Origin: an uncultured Clostridia bacterium
Lineage (GTDB): Bacteria > Bacillota > Clostridia > Christensenellales > UBA1242
Reading direction: 5' to 3'
DNA length: 64,000 nucleotides
NCBI GenBank assembly: GCA_934747775.1
Contig: CAKVHA010000007.1
Span: 1-64,000 of the forward strand
The position numbers and the translations under genes are program-made. Under the pieces are notes generated by a model. That model was not told the origin of the DNA. It saw only the letters and a program-made list of their open reading frames with translations, and did not search any database. Within the stretch, counting starts at the first letter, position 1, and each line of letters opens with the position of its first letter. Shown one piece after another: positions 43,991-52,459 of the stretch.

Positions 43991-45874
43991 TTATTCTTCC
44001 TTTTCACTTTGTTCTTTTTTTAATAATTCTTTATGTTTTTTAATGTGGTCTACAATCACTTTTTTTAATTCGTCTTTATTTGCCAACTTATTAAACTCCT
44101 TGCCCAAAACATAACAAATGTGCTCGTTTATATGCAAAGCATGGTCGTCTATTTCACTAGGCTCTTCCATAACGCCTTTTTCAATAAGGTCATAATTTTC
44201 AACATCAGCTCTGTTTATTTGCAATGTTTGTGCGTCTTGCATTGTTTCCCACATTCCAAAACCTAACTGCTCCAAAAGTTTTTGACGAATTGAGTTTTTT
44301 AAAATGCCGTTTTCGTCGTTAAATAGTCCAGACTTAAATAGGTCAAAAATCATGTTTCTCCTTTGGGCTATGGTTTGGTTTATTTCATTTTCGGTTTCAA
44401 ACACAACATCTTCACTAGTAATGTTGGAGTTGCTCCAATGCAACATTTCTACCTTGCCATTTTCATCTACTAGCCTAGATATGTGCGGCAAAATGGCAAA
44501 CTGCTTGTAAAGTCTTAAAATGTGCTTTGCAATTTCTTTGCAAGCATTCTTAATTTGGTCGGAAACCGTAGACAATTTTGCTTCGTCTTGTTCCACTAAA
44601 AGTTCTAGCGCAACGCCACTAATGTTTCCATTTGAAGCAATTGTGGAATTTAGTAAATCAGATACGCCGCCAATATTTGTAAACTCTTCTAGCAAATACT
44701 CTTCTTCTTTTTCTAAACTGGTTGGAACCGCTTCGTTTGGCAAAATTTTAGGCAAATTTGCGCCTTGACGATACACTAGTACTTTCCCTGGTGACAAGCC
44801 TTCATCTTCTAGACTCTCTATATCCACCGAGCCATCTTCAACAGCCAAAACACCCAAACTTAGTCTATTTAAAAATTCGTGTTTGCGGTTTTTAACTGCA
44901 TTGAATGCGCGTTGAATAGGAATAAGTCGTTCAATAACACTTGTTCCCCAAAAACTATTTGGAGTAATGCTAGATGTTTGCTTTATAAACGGATAACCAC
45001 GCTTACCATCAATGGTATTAACATATGGCAATTCACCAATATACACAAGTTTGTCGCCAGCAATAATAGTGAGTTTTCCATTTGGATTTTTTGTTGTTGG
45101 GCGCTCATATTTTTCAATAACAAGCGCTTGATTTTGAGATTTTTGTTTGGTCACACCAAAACTTGTTGCGCCATATCCCAAACCGCCCAAATTTGAAATA
45201 TTACCCATGGAATATGTGCTAAATTCGCCGCCGCTAACATCTACGCCCCACATATCTTTAATATCTTCAATGTTCATAGCGCGAGCGTGAATTATGCTTT
45301 TTTGGTCTTCAATTTGTGATATCGCACAATTTTCTGGAAATATTTCATATGGCGAAACTACCGCAATATCAACTTCGCCTTCGCAAATATTTCTGCCAGT
45401 TTCGTCGCGTTTTACAACACGTCCTTTTGTGTTGTCCCATCCAACCTTATAAAAACTGGTTCCACAAATTTCACTCCACATTGTACCTTCGTTTAAAATT
45501 CTGCTTAAATTTAGGTCAAAAGATACGCTTTTAAGCAAGTTTTTACTTACTTTTGCACACCCAACATCGTGCGGATCATCGGAAAATGGCAAAACCGTAA
45601 GCGACGGTCTAACGCGGTTTAATTTTGAGAGCCTTAGTTCAATAATTGGCGCAATGTGGTTAAAAACTTCGCGTTCTTGCCAAAAATATTGCTTGTTTTC
45701 GTCTATCATTTCGTTTAGTCCGTTAATGTAACAATATTGATTCCCCATTAAAAAATTAATATTAAGTCCCCACGCTGTTTCGTAGTTTTTCTTTTGTTGT
45801 TGACGCTCTTTAAAATCGTCTAAAATTTGTTGTACAATTTGTTTTTCAATTTCAGTGTTCATATTTTTTTCCAT
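43991..45874 (-). CDS. Portal protein (P22-like)
   Basis: 627 aa. QQKKNYETAWGLNINFLMGNQYCYINGL, then VFNHIAPIIELRLSKLNRVRPSL, CGTSFYKVGWDN, and SPYEIFPENC are the wing/clip-region hallmarks of the P22-like portal family. The barrel-like C-terminus is rich in helices. AAGGAG precedes ATG 45874. The portal ring sits at the capsid vertex, docks the terminase and starts DNA packaging. Gene order terminase-portal-scaffold-capsid is the standard head module. Confidence 0.88.
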   Translation of the reverse strand: MEKNMNTEIEKQIVQQILDDFKERQQQKKNYETAWGLNINFLMGNQYCYINGLNEMIDENKQYFWQEREVFNHIAPIIELRLSKLNRVRPSLTVLPFSDDPHDVGCAKVSKNLLKSVSFDLNLSRILNEGTMWSEICGTSFYKVGWDNTKGRVVKRDETGRNICEGEVDIAVVSPYEIFPENCAISQIEDQKSIIHARAMNIEDIKDMWGVDVSGGEFSTYSMGNISNLGGLGYGATSFGVTKQKSQNQALVIEKYERPTTKNPNGKLTIIAGDKLVYIGELPYVNTIDGKRGYPFIKQTSSITPNSFWGTSVIERLIPIQRAFNAVKNRKHEFLNRLSLGVLAVEDGSVDIESLEDEGLSPGKVLVYRQGANLPKILPNEAVPTSLEKEEEYLLEEFTNIGGVSDLLNSTIASNGNISGVALELLVEQDEAKLSTVSDQIKNACKEIAKHILRLYKQFAILPHISRLVDENGKVEMLHWSNSNITSEDVVFETENEINQTIAQRRNMIFDLFKSGLFNDENGILKNSIRQKLLEQLGFGMWETMQDAQTLQINRADVENYDLIEKGVMEEPSEIDDHALHINEHICYVLGKEFNKLANKDELKKVIVDHIKKHKELLKKEQSEKEE

Positions 45875-45886
45875 TAATTATTCTCC

Positions 45887-46093
45887 TTATTTTTTAAATT
45901 TATTTAAAATATTTTGCGGGCTTTTTGGGGCTACAAACTTGCCCATTTCAAAATACAGATTTTTAAAACATTCTTCACACAAAAACAGCTTTATTGTTGC
46001 CTTTTTCTTTACTACATCAATTTCATAATCGGACAAATTTTTATTGCATTCGCCCGAATTGCAAACAATGTTTTTCCTAGTTTTTTTTATCAT
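45887..46093 (-). CDS. Small Cys-rich (zinc-binding?) cassette protein
   Basis: 68 aa with a basic N-terminus, four Cys arranged as C-x4-C (CNSGEC) and C-x2-C (CEEC), consistent with one zinc site, and a lysine-rich tail. Overlaps the end of the small-terminase-like gene by 17 bp. No family recognised; may be a DNA-associated packaging cofactor. Confidence 0.6.
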   Translation of the reverse strand: MIKKTRKNIVCNSGECNKNLSDYEIDVVKKKATIKLFLCEECFKNLYFEMGKFVAPKSPQNILNKFKK

Positions 46094-46373
46094 TTTCTTC
46101 CGCCTTTTTAAGTAGTTCTATTAGTCGTGTTCGCTCCGCTTCTAGTTTAGATAAATCCATATCTTTAAATTCGTCGTCAGCCGCATCTCGTTCCATCATT
46201 ATTTCAATCGCGCGAATTTCTGGCGGATAATACTTTTTGTTGGTTTTTCGTTTTAATAGCGTAAAAGCCTTGTCCACCATCCCGTACTCTTCGGCAACAT
46301 CTTCTTCTGAAAACCCAGTGGCTCTATCGTACAACGCTTTTTCTATTCGCTTTTGTTTTTCATCTTGTTCCAT
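46077..46373 (-). CDS. Small terminase-like DNA-binding protein
   Basis: 98 aa. Predicted HTH (EKALYDRATGFSEEDVAEEYG), then TNKKYYPPEIRAIEIMMERD and a coiled-coil C-terminus, the pattern of short TerS-type proteins in Firmicute podovirus-like prophages. It would recognise the packaging site and stimulate TerL. Unusual order: it follows terL instead of preceding it; overlap 14 bp. Confidence 0.62.
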   Translation of the reverse strand: MEQDEKQKRIEKALYDRATGFSEEDVAEEYGMVDKAFTLLKRKTNKKYYPPEIRAIEIMMERDAADDEFKDMDLSKLEAERTRLIELLKKAEENDKKN

Positions 46374-47799
46374 TTCGCCGCTGCAACAACCTCCTATACA
46401 TTTTTTCTTTATCTTTTTCTATAATGCTTTTTTCCACAACCTTAACACCTTCTGGTTTTGTCATAATGTAATATCTAAGTTCGTCTAGCGAGTGGTCGTC
46501 TTTTTTTATTGGATTTTCGCCACTGCCCCAAAAATAACTTTTAATTTCCCTAATCATATTTGTGCAAGTTCTAAATATAAACAGTCGTGACCTACCGCAA
46601 GCATTTTTAAAGTAACTTTTCACCCTATTTATTCCGCTAAACAAATCTTTATTTACGTGCGGATTAACCATAATGCCATAGTCCGCAAAAAGTTCTGTTA
46701 CGCTTTTTTCACTTGCCAGCGTTTTCTGATTTGCCGCGCTATCTATTAGTGCTTCAATGTAGCCCATGTGCGACTTTTTCCAACCCAGCCGCTCCGATAT
46801 AGCTTTAATACAGTTTGCGTGATACTCAATGTTTCTGCCTGCTTCATAGTGCTCAGCTATAACATACACATTACCATCATAATCGGTTGCGTACCAGTGT
46901 GCCGAAAGCGGATTGTTAAGCCCTGGATCGATGCTAATTGTGTCGTACCACTCTTTGGGAACATTAAATGGATCTATAACATTTACATTTTCATCAAATT
47001 CGTTGTAAACCATTCCGCCATTTCCCACAAAAAGCCCGTATCTACGCGACTTTAATTCATCCGCACTAATCGATGCCGAAAACGCTTCTACTTCCTTTTT
47101 ATTTAAAAAAGGATTGTCCGCCCATTCCATATGAATATGCCAAACTTCACTATCGTTTAACTCGTTTAAAAATATGGTGTTATACACCCACGTAAGACCT
47201 TTTAGCGGTGTCATTGTTCCAAAAATTTCGCCCGATTTATCTAGTACACGCATTTTACATTCCAAATACACATCAAAAGGCGGCTCTTCATCAAACCACA
47301 CAAAATCTAGGCTTGTTCCTTGAAATTTTTCACGACCTTGGTCACAAGTTTTAAATGAAATACGGCTTAATCCACCAAAAACATTTTTTATTATTATGGT
47401 GTCAATTACCCCCATATCCAGATTGCTTCGTTTGCCGCTAAGCATAACTATGTCTTCTATCCAATCTTTATTTAAGTAATACAAAATTTTACTTTGCGCC
47501 ACATCGCGCTGCACTTGTGTAGATAGCGACACAACCCAACCTTCCACATTCGGCTTATTTTGTTTGTATGGGTGAATTCCACGCGCAAGCCATATTGCTT
47601 CCACCGCACCACACTCGGTTTTGCCACTGCGGTTTCCGCCAAACACCCAGCGATTTTTTTTGGTACATTTGTGAAACATCAGCTGTTTTTTATGCACTTT
47701 TTCGCCTGTGTTGTATTCAAAAATGCGGTTGTTGTTTTTGTAGTTTTCAATTGCAATATTAACCTTATTTAGCCGCTTTTTAATTTCTTCAAGTTGCAT
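46360..47799 (-). CDS. Terminase large subunit (DNA-packaging ATPase/nuclease)
   Basis: 479 aa. ATPase motor with Walker A GGNRSGKT (54-61) and Walker B LDFVWFDEEP, coupling motif GTMTPLKGLTW. A C-terminal RNase H-like nuclease has acidic residues in TISIDPGLNN, EALIDSAANQKT and DDHSLDELRYY. All catalytic residues look intact, so it should be functional. First gene of the cassette; a pair of TACAAAAT direct repeats 20 bp apart lies just upstream. Confidence 0.93.
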   Translation of the reverse strand: MQLEEIKKRLNKVNIAIENYKNNNRIFEYNTGEKVHKKQLMFHKCTKKNRWVFGGNRSGKTECGAVEAIWLARGIHPYKQNKPNVEGWVVSLSTQVQRDVAQSKILYYLNKDWIEDIVMLSGKRSNLDMGVIDTIIIKNVFGGLSRISFKTCDQGREKFQGTSLDFVWFDEEPPFDVYLECKMRVLDKSGEIFGTMTPLKGLTWVYNTIFLNELNDSEVWHIHMEWADNPFLNKKEVEAFSASISADELKSRRYGLFVGNGGMVYNEFDENVNVIDPFNVPKEWYDTISIDPGLNNPLSAHWYATDYDGNVYVIAEHYEAGRNIEYHANCIKAISERLGWKKSHMGYIEALIDSAANQKTLASEKSVTELFADYGIMVNPHVNKDLFSGINRVKSYFKNACGRSRLFIFRTCTNMIREIKSYFWGSGENPIKKDDHSLDELRYYIMTKPEGVKVVEKSIIEKDKEKMYRRLLQRRNGTR

Positions 47800-47812
47800 T
47801 TATTCTCCTTTT

Positions 47813-47840
47813 TACAAAATTTATCAATTTTCTACAAAAT
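47813..47840 (-). promoter_or_regulatory. TACAAAAT direct repeats upstream of terL
   Basis: TACAAAAT at 47813-47820 and 47833-47840, exactly 20 bp apart, on the same face of the helix. The same core occurs 60 bp apart upstream of the regulator gene. No good sigma-A promoter is seen for terL, which would fit activation by the regulator. Confidence 0.45.
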
Positions 47841-47879
47841 ACATAATTGCACGCATTTTGTTTATTTTTAAATTAGGTT

Positions 47880-47885
47880 TAAAAT
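47880..47885 (+). promoter_or_regulatory. Candidate -10 box for a leaderless mRNA of the SH3-like protein gene
   Basis: TAAAAT followed by 6 nt and then ATG at 47892, with TTTGTT 17 bp upstream as -35. No Shine-Dalgarno worth the name. Confidence 0.4.
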
Positions 47886-47891
47886 TAAAAT

Positions 47892-48626
47892 ATGAAAAGG
47901 TTTATTATATTAATTTCGGTGGTTTTATTCGCCGCTTTTGTTCCTATCACCCTTTGCGAAGATAATAGCTTTGCTATGATTATAAATGATTACACTTGTT
48001 TGTATCGCACACCCGAAGCCAACAACGATATAAAAAACATAATATGTGTTATGGAAAGCACATATTATGTTGAAATACTTCATACTTACAATGAAGAATA
48101 TTATAAAGTTAACTACAATGGCGTGAGTGGGTATGTTTTAAGAAAATGTGTTAAAAAGGTAAACGGAGCGCCAAATAATCCATACCCAAGCAATGTAAAA
48201 TTAAAAACCGTTAACAACAATATTTATTTACGCACAACCCCAGCAAAAACCAACAACACGCTTAGCATTATCCCTGCCAGCACCGAAAGTTTGGAATTTG
48301 TGGGATATGTTTATGGCGAACAAGTTGACGATTTTAGGGACAACATATGGTACTATGTAAAATACTTAGACATCTACGGATATGTGTATGGTGAGTACAT
48401 TGCCGAAATTTCCGCAATTCCAAAAAACATAGAACAACTAAACTTTGTAAACGACGATTATGTTCAAGTTAAAAACCCTCTTTCAAATGGAACTTGCGCC
48501 ATAATTGTAGGAGTTTTAACACTGCCTACAATGTTAATTTTGCTACTACTTTATAAAAAACCAAAACCAAATAAAAAGTTTAAAGAACAAGTAATTGTTG
48601 TTAAAGAATACGACGAAAAACTTTAA
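47892..48626 (+). CDS. Surface-anchored SH3b-like protein
   Basis: 244 aa on the opposite strand to the cassette. Signal peptide (residues 1-22), two bacterial SH3-like modules (IINDYTCLYRTPEANNDI..GVSGYVLRKCVK and NNIYLRTTPAKTNN..IYGYVYGEYIAEI), then a C-terminal membrane helix (about 200-222) and a Lys-rich tail. Extracellular domains of this kind bind cell-wall glycan or peptide. Sits between terL and the regulator, with stop codon overlapping the regulator's 3' end; it may be a moron or host surface factor. Confidence 0.78.
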   Translation: MKRFIILISVVLFAAFVPITLCEDNSFAMIINDYTCLYRTPEANNDIKNIICVMESTYYVEILHTYNEEYYKVNYNGVSGYVLRKCVKKVNGAPNNPYPSNVKLKTVNNNIYLRTTPAKTNNTLSIIPASTESLEFVGYVYGEQVDDFRDNIWYYVKYLDIYGYVYGEYIAEISAIPKNIEQLNFVNDDYVQVKNPLSNGTCAIIVGVLTLPTMLILLLLYKKPKPNKKFKEQVIVVKEYDEKL

Positions 48627-49159
48627 TAAACCATATTAAATTCTCTAATTACATTTTTAAAGAATTTGTATTTAATAATGTCGTCATCAAAATCGCATTT
48701 TACTTCTTTACAATTAGCTTTGTATAAATGCTTTAACCAATTTTCACCGCAAAACATTTCTTCCAATCTCTCCTTGGAATACCCCATTCCCATAAGAGTT
48801 TTTGTAAAAATGTCAAGCGCGCTATTTTTCACCCTAAAAAATGTTCGGTCGCTAATATGCATAATGTTTGCAATGTCTTCATTTTTTACGCCATCAATAT
48901 AGCTTAGCGCAAGCACCTTTTTATATTTTAATGGCATATTAGAAAGCACATCTTCAACCAGCACTTTAAGATTAATTAGGTTTATTTTTCTGTCGGTTAG
49001 CTGCATCACCGTGTTTGCGCAGTCATACGCACTATTAAACCTTGCGTTGTTGTAAAAAGCCGACGCAATGCTCTTTTTTACAACCAAATCATCTATACTA
49101 TTGCTTAGTGCCTCCAAGTATTTATAAACCGATAAAATTGTTTTGCTCCAGTTTCTCAT
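48623..49159 (-). CDS. Sigma-region-4/ArpU-like transcription regulator of the cassette
   Basis: 178 aa. The central part is a sigma-70 region 4-like HTH: LSNMPLKYKKVLALSYIDGVKNEDIANIMHISDRTFFRVKNSALDIF. No region 2 is seen, as in ArpU-type late-gene activators of Firmicute phages. Strong GGAGG start site and a TTGACA/TATAAT promoter overlapped by a palindromic TACAAAAT motif. Oriented like terL but separated from it by the SH3-like gene. Likely activator of the virion operon. Confidence 0.75.
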   Translation of the reverse strand: MRNWSKTILSVYKYLEALSNSIDDLVVKKSIASAFYNNARFNSAYDCANTVMQLTDRKINLINLKVLVEDVLSNMPLKYKKVLALSYIDGVKNEDIANIMHISDRTFFRVKNSALDIFTKTLMGMGYSKERLEEMFCGENWLKHLYKANCKEVKCDFDDDIIKYKFFKNVIREFNMVY

Positions 49160-49184
49160 TTTTCCTCCAAATTTTCATTTTCCA

Positions 49185-49216
49185 TATTATAATGTACAAA
49201 ATTTTGTTTTGTCAAA
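49185..49216 (-). promoter_or_regulatory. Promoter of the regulator gene
   Basis: Minus strand: TTGACA, about 18-bp spacer, TATAAT. The spacer contains the palindrome ACAAAATTTTGT and a TGTACAAAA-type motif. Confidence 0.65.
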
Positions 49217-49294
49217 GGGTTGTGCCATATTTTTGTAAAAAATGTTATATTTTGTACAAAAATGTCAAATTTTGTCAAATTGTTCTATATTTTT

Positions 49295-49308
49295 AGAACA
49301 TCTGTTCG
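49295..49308. promoter_or_regulatory. LexA (SOS) box-like operator
   Basis: AGAACATCTGTTCG, one mismatch from the Gram-positive LexA box CGAAC-N4-GTTCG (core GAAC-N4-GTTC intact). Lies between the regulator and the large surface protein; a TATAAT on the minus strand abuts it. Repeats TTTTGTACAAAA (49251-49262) and a TGACA-N6-TGTCA repeat (49328-49343) flank it. Confidence 0.55.
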
Positions 49309-49497
49309 AATTATATGCCGTTAAATGTGACAACTGTGTGTCATAATTAAAAATTAGTATTAGTCAAACTGCACAAAGTTTTTTGTTTTGGACTAAATCA
49401 ACAAAAAAAATTTTTTAAGCAATTTTATTTGATTTATTGATTACTATTTTTTATAATATAATTATTATTATATATACTACTAAAAACGGAGAAACTT

Positions 49498-52353
49498 ATG
49501 AAAAAATTTAGGTTGGTTTTGTTTGGAATAATATTGTGTGCATTGTGTTTAATGCCACAAATGTTTGTAAGTGCAAGTGTTAGCGAAGTAGACACCTACT
49601 ATCCTAGCGGAATTGAAGACTATGTTGACCTTAACAACATTAGTTGTTTTGAAATTAGCGGCAACAAAATATTTTACGCCACTAGCAACAACGAAGTTTT
49701 TGAATATGATAAAACCACACGAAAAACATTAAAACTTAACACAGGCACAACAAGTACAGTTAAAAACATTAATGTTGCTGGCGAATATGTTGTTGTGTTT
49801 GCTGGAAACAATTCCTTTGCTTTTAATCTTAATGACACATCAAAAAATGCCGATGTTTGCACTATTAGCAGTTTTAATGATGCAATTGTAAAATATGTAA
49901 ACAACAAGTATTATTATATTTACACCACTGCAAACGCAGGCTCATCGGTTGAACTTAATGTTGAAATTTATAACGACCTAACAAAAAATCAAAAAACCAC
50001 TAAAAAGTTTAGCAACTTAGAATATGTGGACGGCGCACAAAAATATTTGCTTGCTATGAACGAAAACTTTATTATTGCTGTTACAACATCGCGTGACAAA
50101 ATGTATGTTTTTGAAACAAGCCAACTAAGTAGCACCGAAACCACACTTACCCCACTTAATAACGCAAACGCAGAAAAAAACAATTTTGACCTAATAACCG
50201 CCGCAACTTCGGACACCATTATAAACACAAAAAGCGTGGATATTTACAACAATCATATGTTTGCGTGCTTTGATATTGGCGAAAACAGCAGCAAAACAAA
50301 GATGATAATTGAAGCCACAATTGATAGCGAAAGCGGAACAGCAGCCACAATTTCGCGTGATAATCTTTCTGGTGGCGAAAACTTAATAGACTTTATGATT
50401 GTTAAAGACGGAAATTTTTATGGTTACAGCAAAACTAATTGCGACATCACACAATTTTCGTACGGCAACCCTATGGTTAAAATTAAAGCCATTATTGCTG
50501 GGAAAGGCAACAACATAGGTCGTTTTAAAGGCGTAACAAGTGTAACATATAAAGCTAATACGCTTTACGTAACCGACAGCGGAAACAGCCGTACACAAGA
50601 TGTTAGCACCACCGCTGTTCACGAACAAGTTTATCCAAGCGGATACTCTTGCAGCGAAGTTGTTGTAGATAAAAACAACCAAACATACTTGGTGTTATTT
50701 AATAGCCAAAATTCGTTTTTGTATAAAAACTATAGAAACGGCGTAACACCAATTGCAACAGTAAACAACGAACAAGTTGTTAGCGTAGACATAAACATAG
50801 ACGGTTCTATTTTTATGCTAACCGAAAACAATATTTACTTATACAAAAACAACACCACAGCGGTTTCCCAATCTATTTCACTAGCGAATAACAACAGCAA
50901 AATTAGAGTTGGCATAGCCTACCCTACAATTTCGCCAACCAACATAAATAGCGTAAAAACTGTTAGCGCTTTGGCAGCTGCTGCAAATTTATATGTAAGT
51001 TCCAACAACACAATTTATAAAATCAGCACTCAGTCGGGCAATATTTCCGATGTCCATATGACCTACGACAGCAACATTGTTGACTTTAGAATAACCACTA
51101 GCGGCAAAGTTGTGGCATTGCTTGAAAACGGAAATATTGTTTCCAGTAATTGGGGCGATACCAGCGAGAGCGAAACTTACAAAACACTAAGCGGATTTAC
51201 TAGCCACAAATGCTTTGATATTGACCCAGTAAGCGGATACATTTATATTTACAACGACAACCGCAGTGCCTTTGAAATTATAAAAGACGAAAATTTTGTT
51301 GACGCTGGAAACTTTGGCACATATTATGACACAAACAACGCTAGCCTTTCGGCAGGTGTTTGGAAATATGGAACATTCCAAATTGGAACACTTATTTACG
51401 ACCACCCATACTATATTGGAAACTACACTAAAATCACCGCAAGCGGTTTAAACTGCATTGTAATTAGCACGCCAGTAAAAACAAACACTAGCGGCGAAAT
51501 TGAATATGGTGAATTTACACTTGTGGGATATTTTGATAATGGCGTTTTAAAAACTGGCTACATCGAAACAAGCAAGTTTGCAAATGGTATTCAAACAATT
51601 GGTATAACTAACACCGAGTACACTCTTCGCTCCACAAACAAGAATGTTAGTGTGTATAAATACCCTACAATCTGCCCTATTAACAGCAAAGCAAATAATG
51701 TTGTTTATGCTACTCTAAACCAAGGCGAAACCATTACAACAATAGGCAGATACCCTATAAAACTAGATGAAAACAGCACAAACGACTTTTATATTGTAAC
51801 CTACAAAAATGCAGGTGGAAGCGTTACAGGATACGGATATATTTACTCCACTGATGTTGTAAAGAACTCCAATATTTCAAAAACAATAAAAACCAACGCT
51901 AAAATAAACATTTTTGACAATTCAAAAACCGTTACTGTTTACACCCAACCAGATGAAACTTCGGGCGTTGTGACATACTTAACTCACGACTACAAAGTAA
52001 ACGCAATAGATTACAACAAACAAAATCCGTTTACAAAAATCACCTTTTTAGATGCCGACGGACAAGAACGCGAAGGATATATTTCAACAAAATACATTAA
52101 ACTTAACGGACTTTCTAGAAATATGATTATTGCAATTGTTTTAATTGCTGTAGACGCTGTAATTGCTGTTGTTGTAATAGTTTTCTTTAATATTTATCGC
52201 AAAAAACAAAAAGCAGAAGCCGAAAAAGAAAATTTAGAACATAATAGCATTGACGCGGAAATTAAACAACAACCTAAATCTGTTAAGACCAAGGAAAAAC
52301 AAACCAAAAAACAAATAGATACAGATAAAAACAACAATGATACTGATAACTAA
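49498..52353 (+). CDS. Large surface-anchored protein with propeller-like and SH3-like ectodomains
   Basis: 951 aa. Signal peptide (1-27), a long Asn/Thr-rich ectodomain with repeated beta blades (KYYYIYTTANAG, LIDFMIVKDGNFYGYSK, NNTIYKISTQSG), then SH3-like modules (KNVSVYKYPT.., IFDNSKTVTVYTQPD..). A C-terminal membrane helix (about 875-899) is followed by a Lys/Asp-rich cytosolic tail. Same topology as the 47892-48626 product. Promoter TTGATT-17-TATAAT and GGAG start site. Role unknown: adhesion, wall binding, or a partner/receptor of the adjacent particle cassette. Confidence 0.78.
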   Translation: MKKFRLVLFGIILCALCLMPQMFVSASVSEVDTYYPSGIEDYVDLNNISCFEISGNKIFYATSNNEVFEYDKTTRKTLKLNTGTTSTVKNINVAGEYVVVFAGNNSFAFNLNDTSKNADVCTISSFNDAIVKYVNNKYYYIYTTANAGSSVELNVEIYNDLTKNQKTTKKFSNLEYVDGAQKYLLAMNENFIIAVTTSRDKMYVFETSQLSSTETTLTPLNNANAEKNNFDLITAATSDTIINTKSVDIYNNHMFACFDIGENSSKTKMIIEATIDSESGTAATISRDNLSGGENLIDFMIVKDGNFYGYSKTNCDITQFSYGNPMVKIKAIIAGKGNNIGRFKGVTSVTYKANTLYVTDSGNSRTQDVSTTAVHEQVYPSGYSCSEVVVDKNNQTYLVLFNSQNSFLYKNYRNGVTPIATVNNEQVVSVDINIDGSIFMLTENNIYLYKNNTTAVSQSISLANNNSKIRVGIAYPTISPTNINSVKTVSALAAAANLYVSSNNTIYKISTQSGNISDVHMTYDSNIVDFRITTSGKVVALLENGNIVSSNWGDTSESETYKTLSGFTSHKCFDIDPVSGYIYIYNDNRSAFEIIKDENFVDAGNFGTYYDTNNASLSAGVWKYGTFQIGTLIYDHPYYIGNYTKITASGLNCIVISTPVKTNTSGEIEYGEFTLVGYFDNGVLKTGYIETSKFANGIQTIGITNTEYTLRSTNKNVSVYKYPTICPINSKANNVVYATLNQGETITTIGRYPIKLDENSTNDFYIVTYKNAGGSVTGYGYIYSTDVVKNSNISKTIKTNAKINIFDNSKTVTVYTQPDETSGVVTYLTHDYKVNAIDYNKQNPFTKITFLDADGQEREGYISTKYIKLNGLSRNMIIAIVLIAVDAVIAVVVIVFFNIYRKKQKAEAEKENLEHNSIDAEIKQQPKSVKTKEKQTKKQIDTDKNNNDTDN

Positions 52354-52401
52354 AAAATACGGACAATAATTTGTAAAATTAAAATTTGTACATTAATTAA
52401 T

Positions 52402-52443
52402 AAAAAAATAATAGCATTTATTTTTAAATGCTATTATTTTTTG
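52402..52443. terminator. Bidirectional terminator between surface protein and SSB-like gene
   Basis: AAAATAATAGCATTTA, TTTT loop, TAAATGCTATTATTTT; A/T runs on both sides serve both convergent genes. Confidence 0.85.
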
Positions 52444-52459
52444 TTGTATCAAAACACCG

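Noticed and set aside
37363..49159. Complete active prophage
   Set aside because: No integrase, repressor, replication, endolysin or fibre gene and no flanking att-like repeats were seen.
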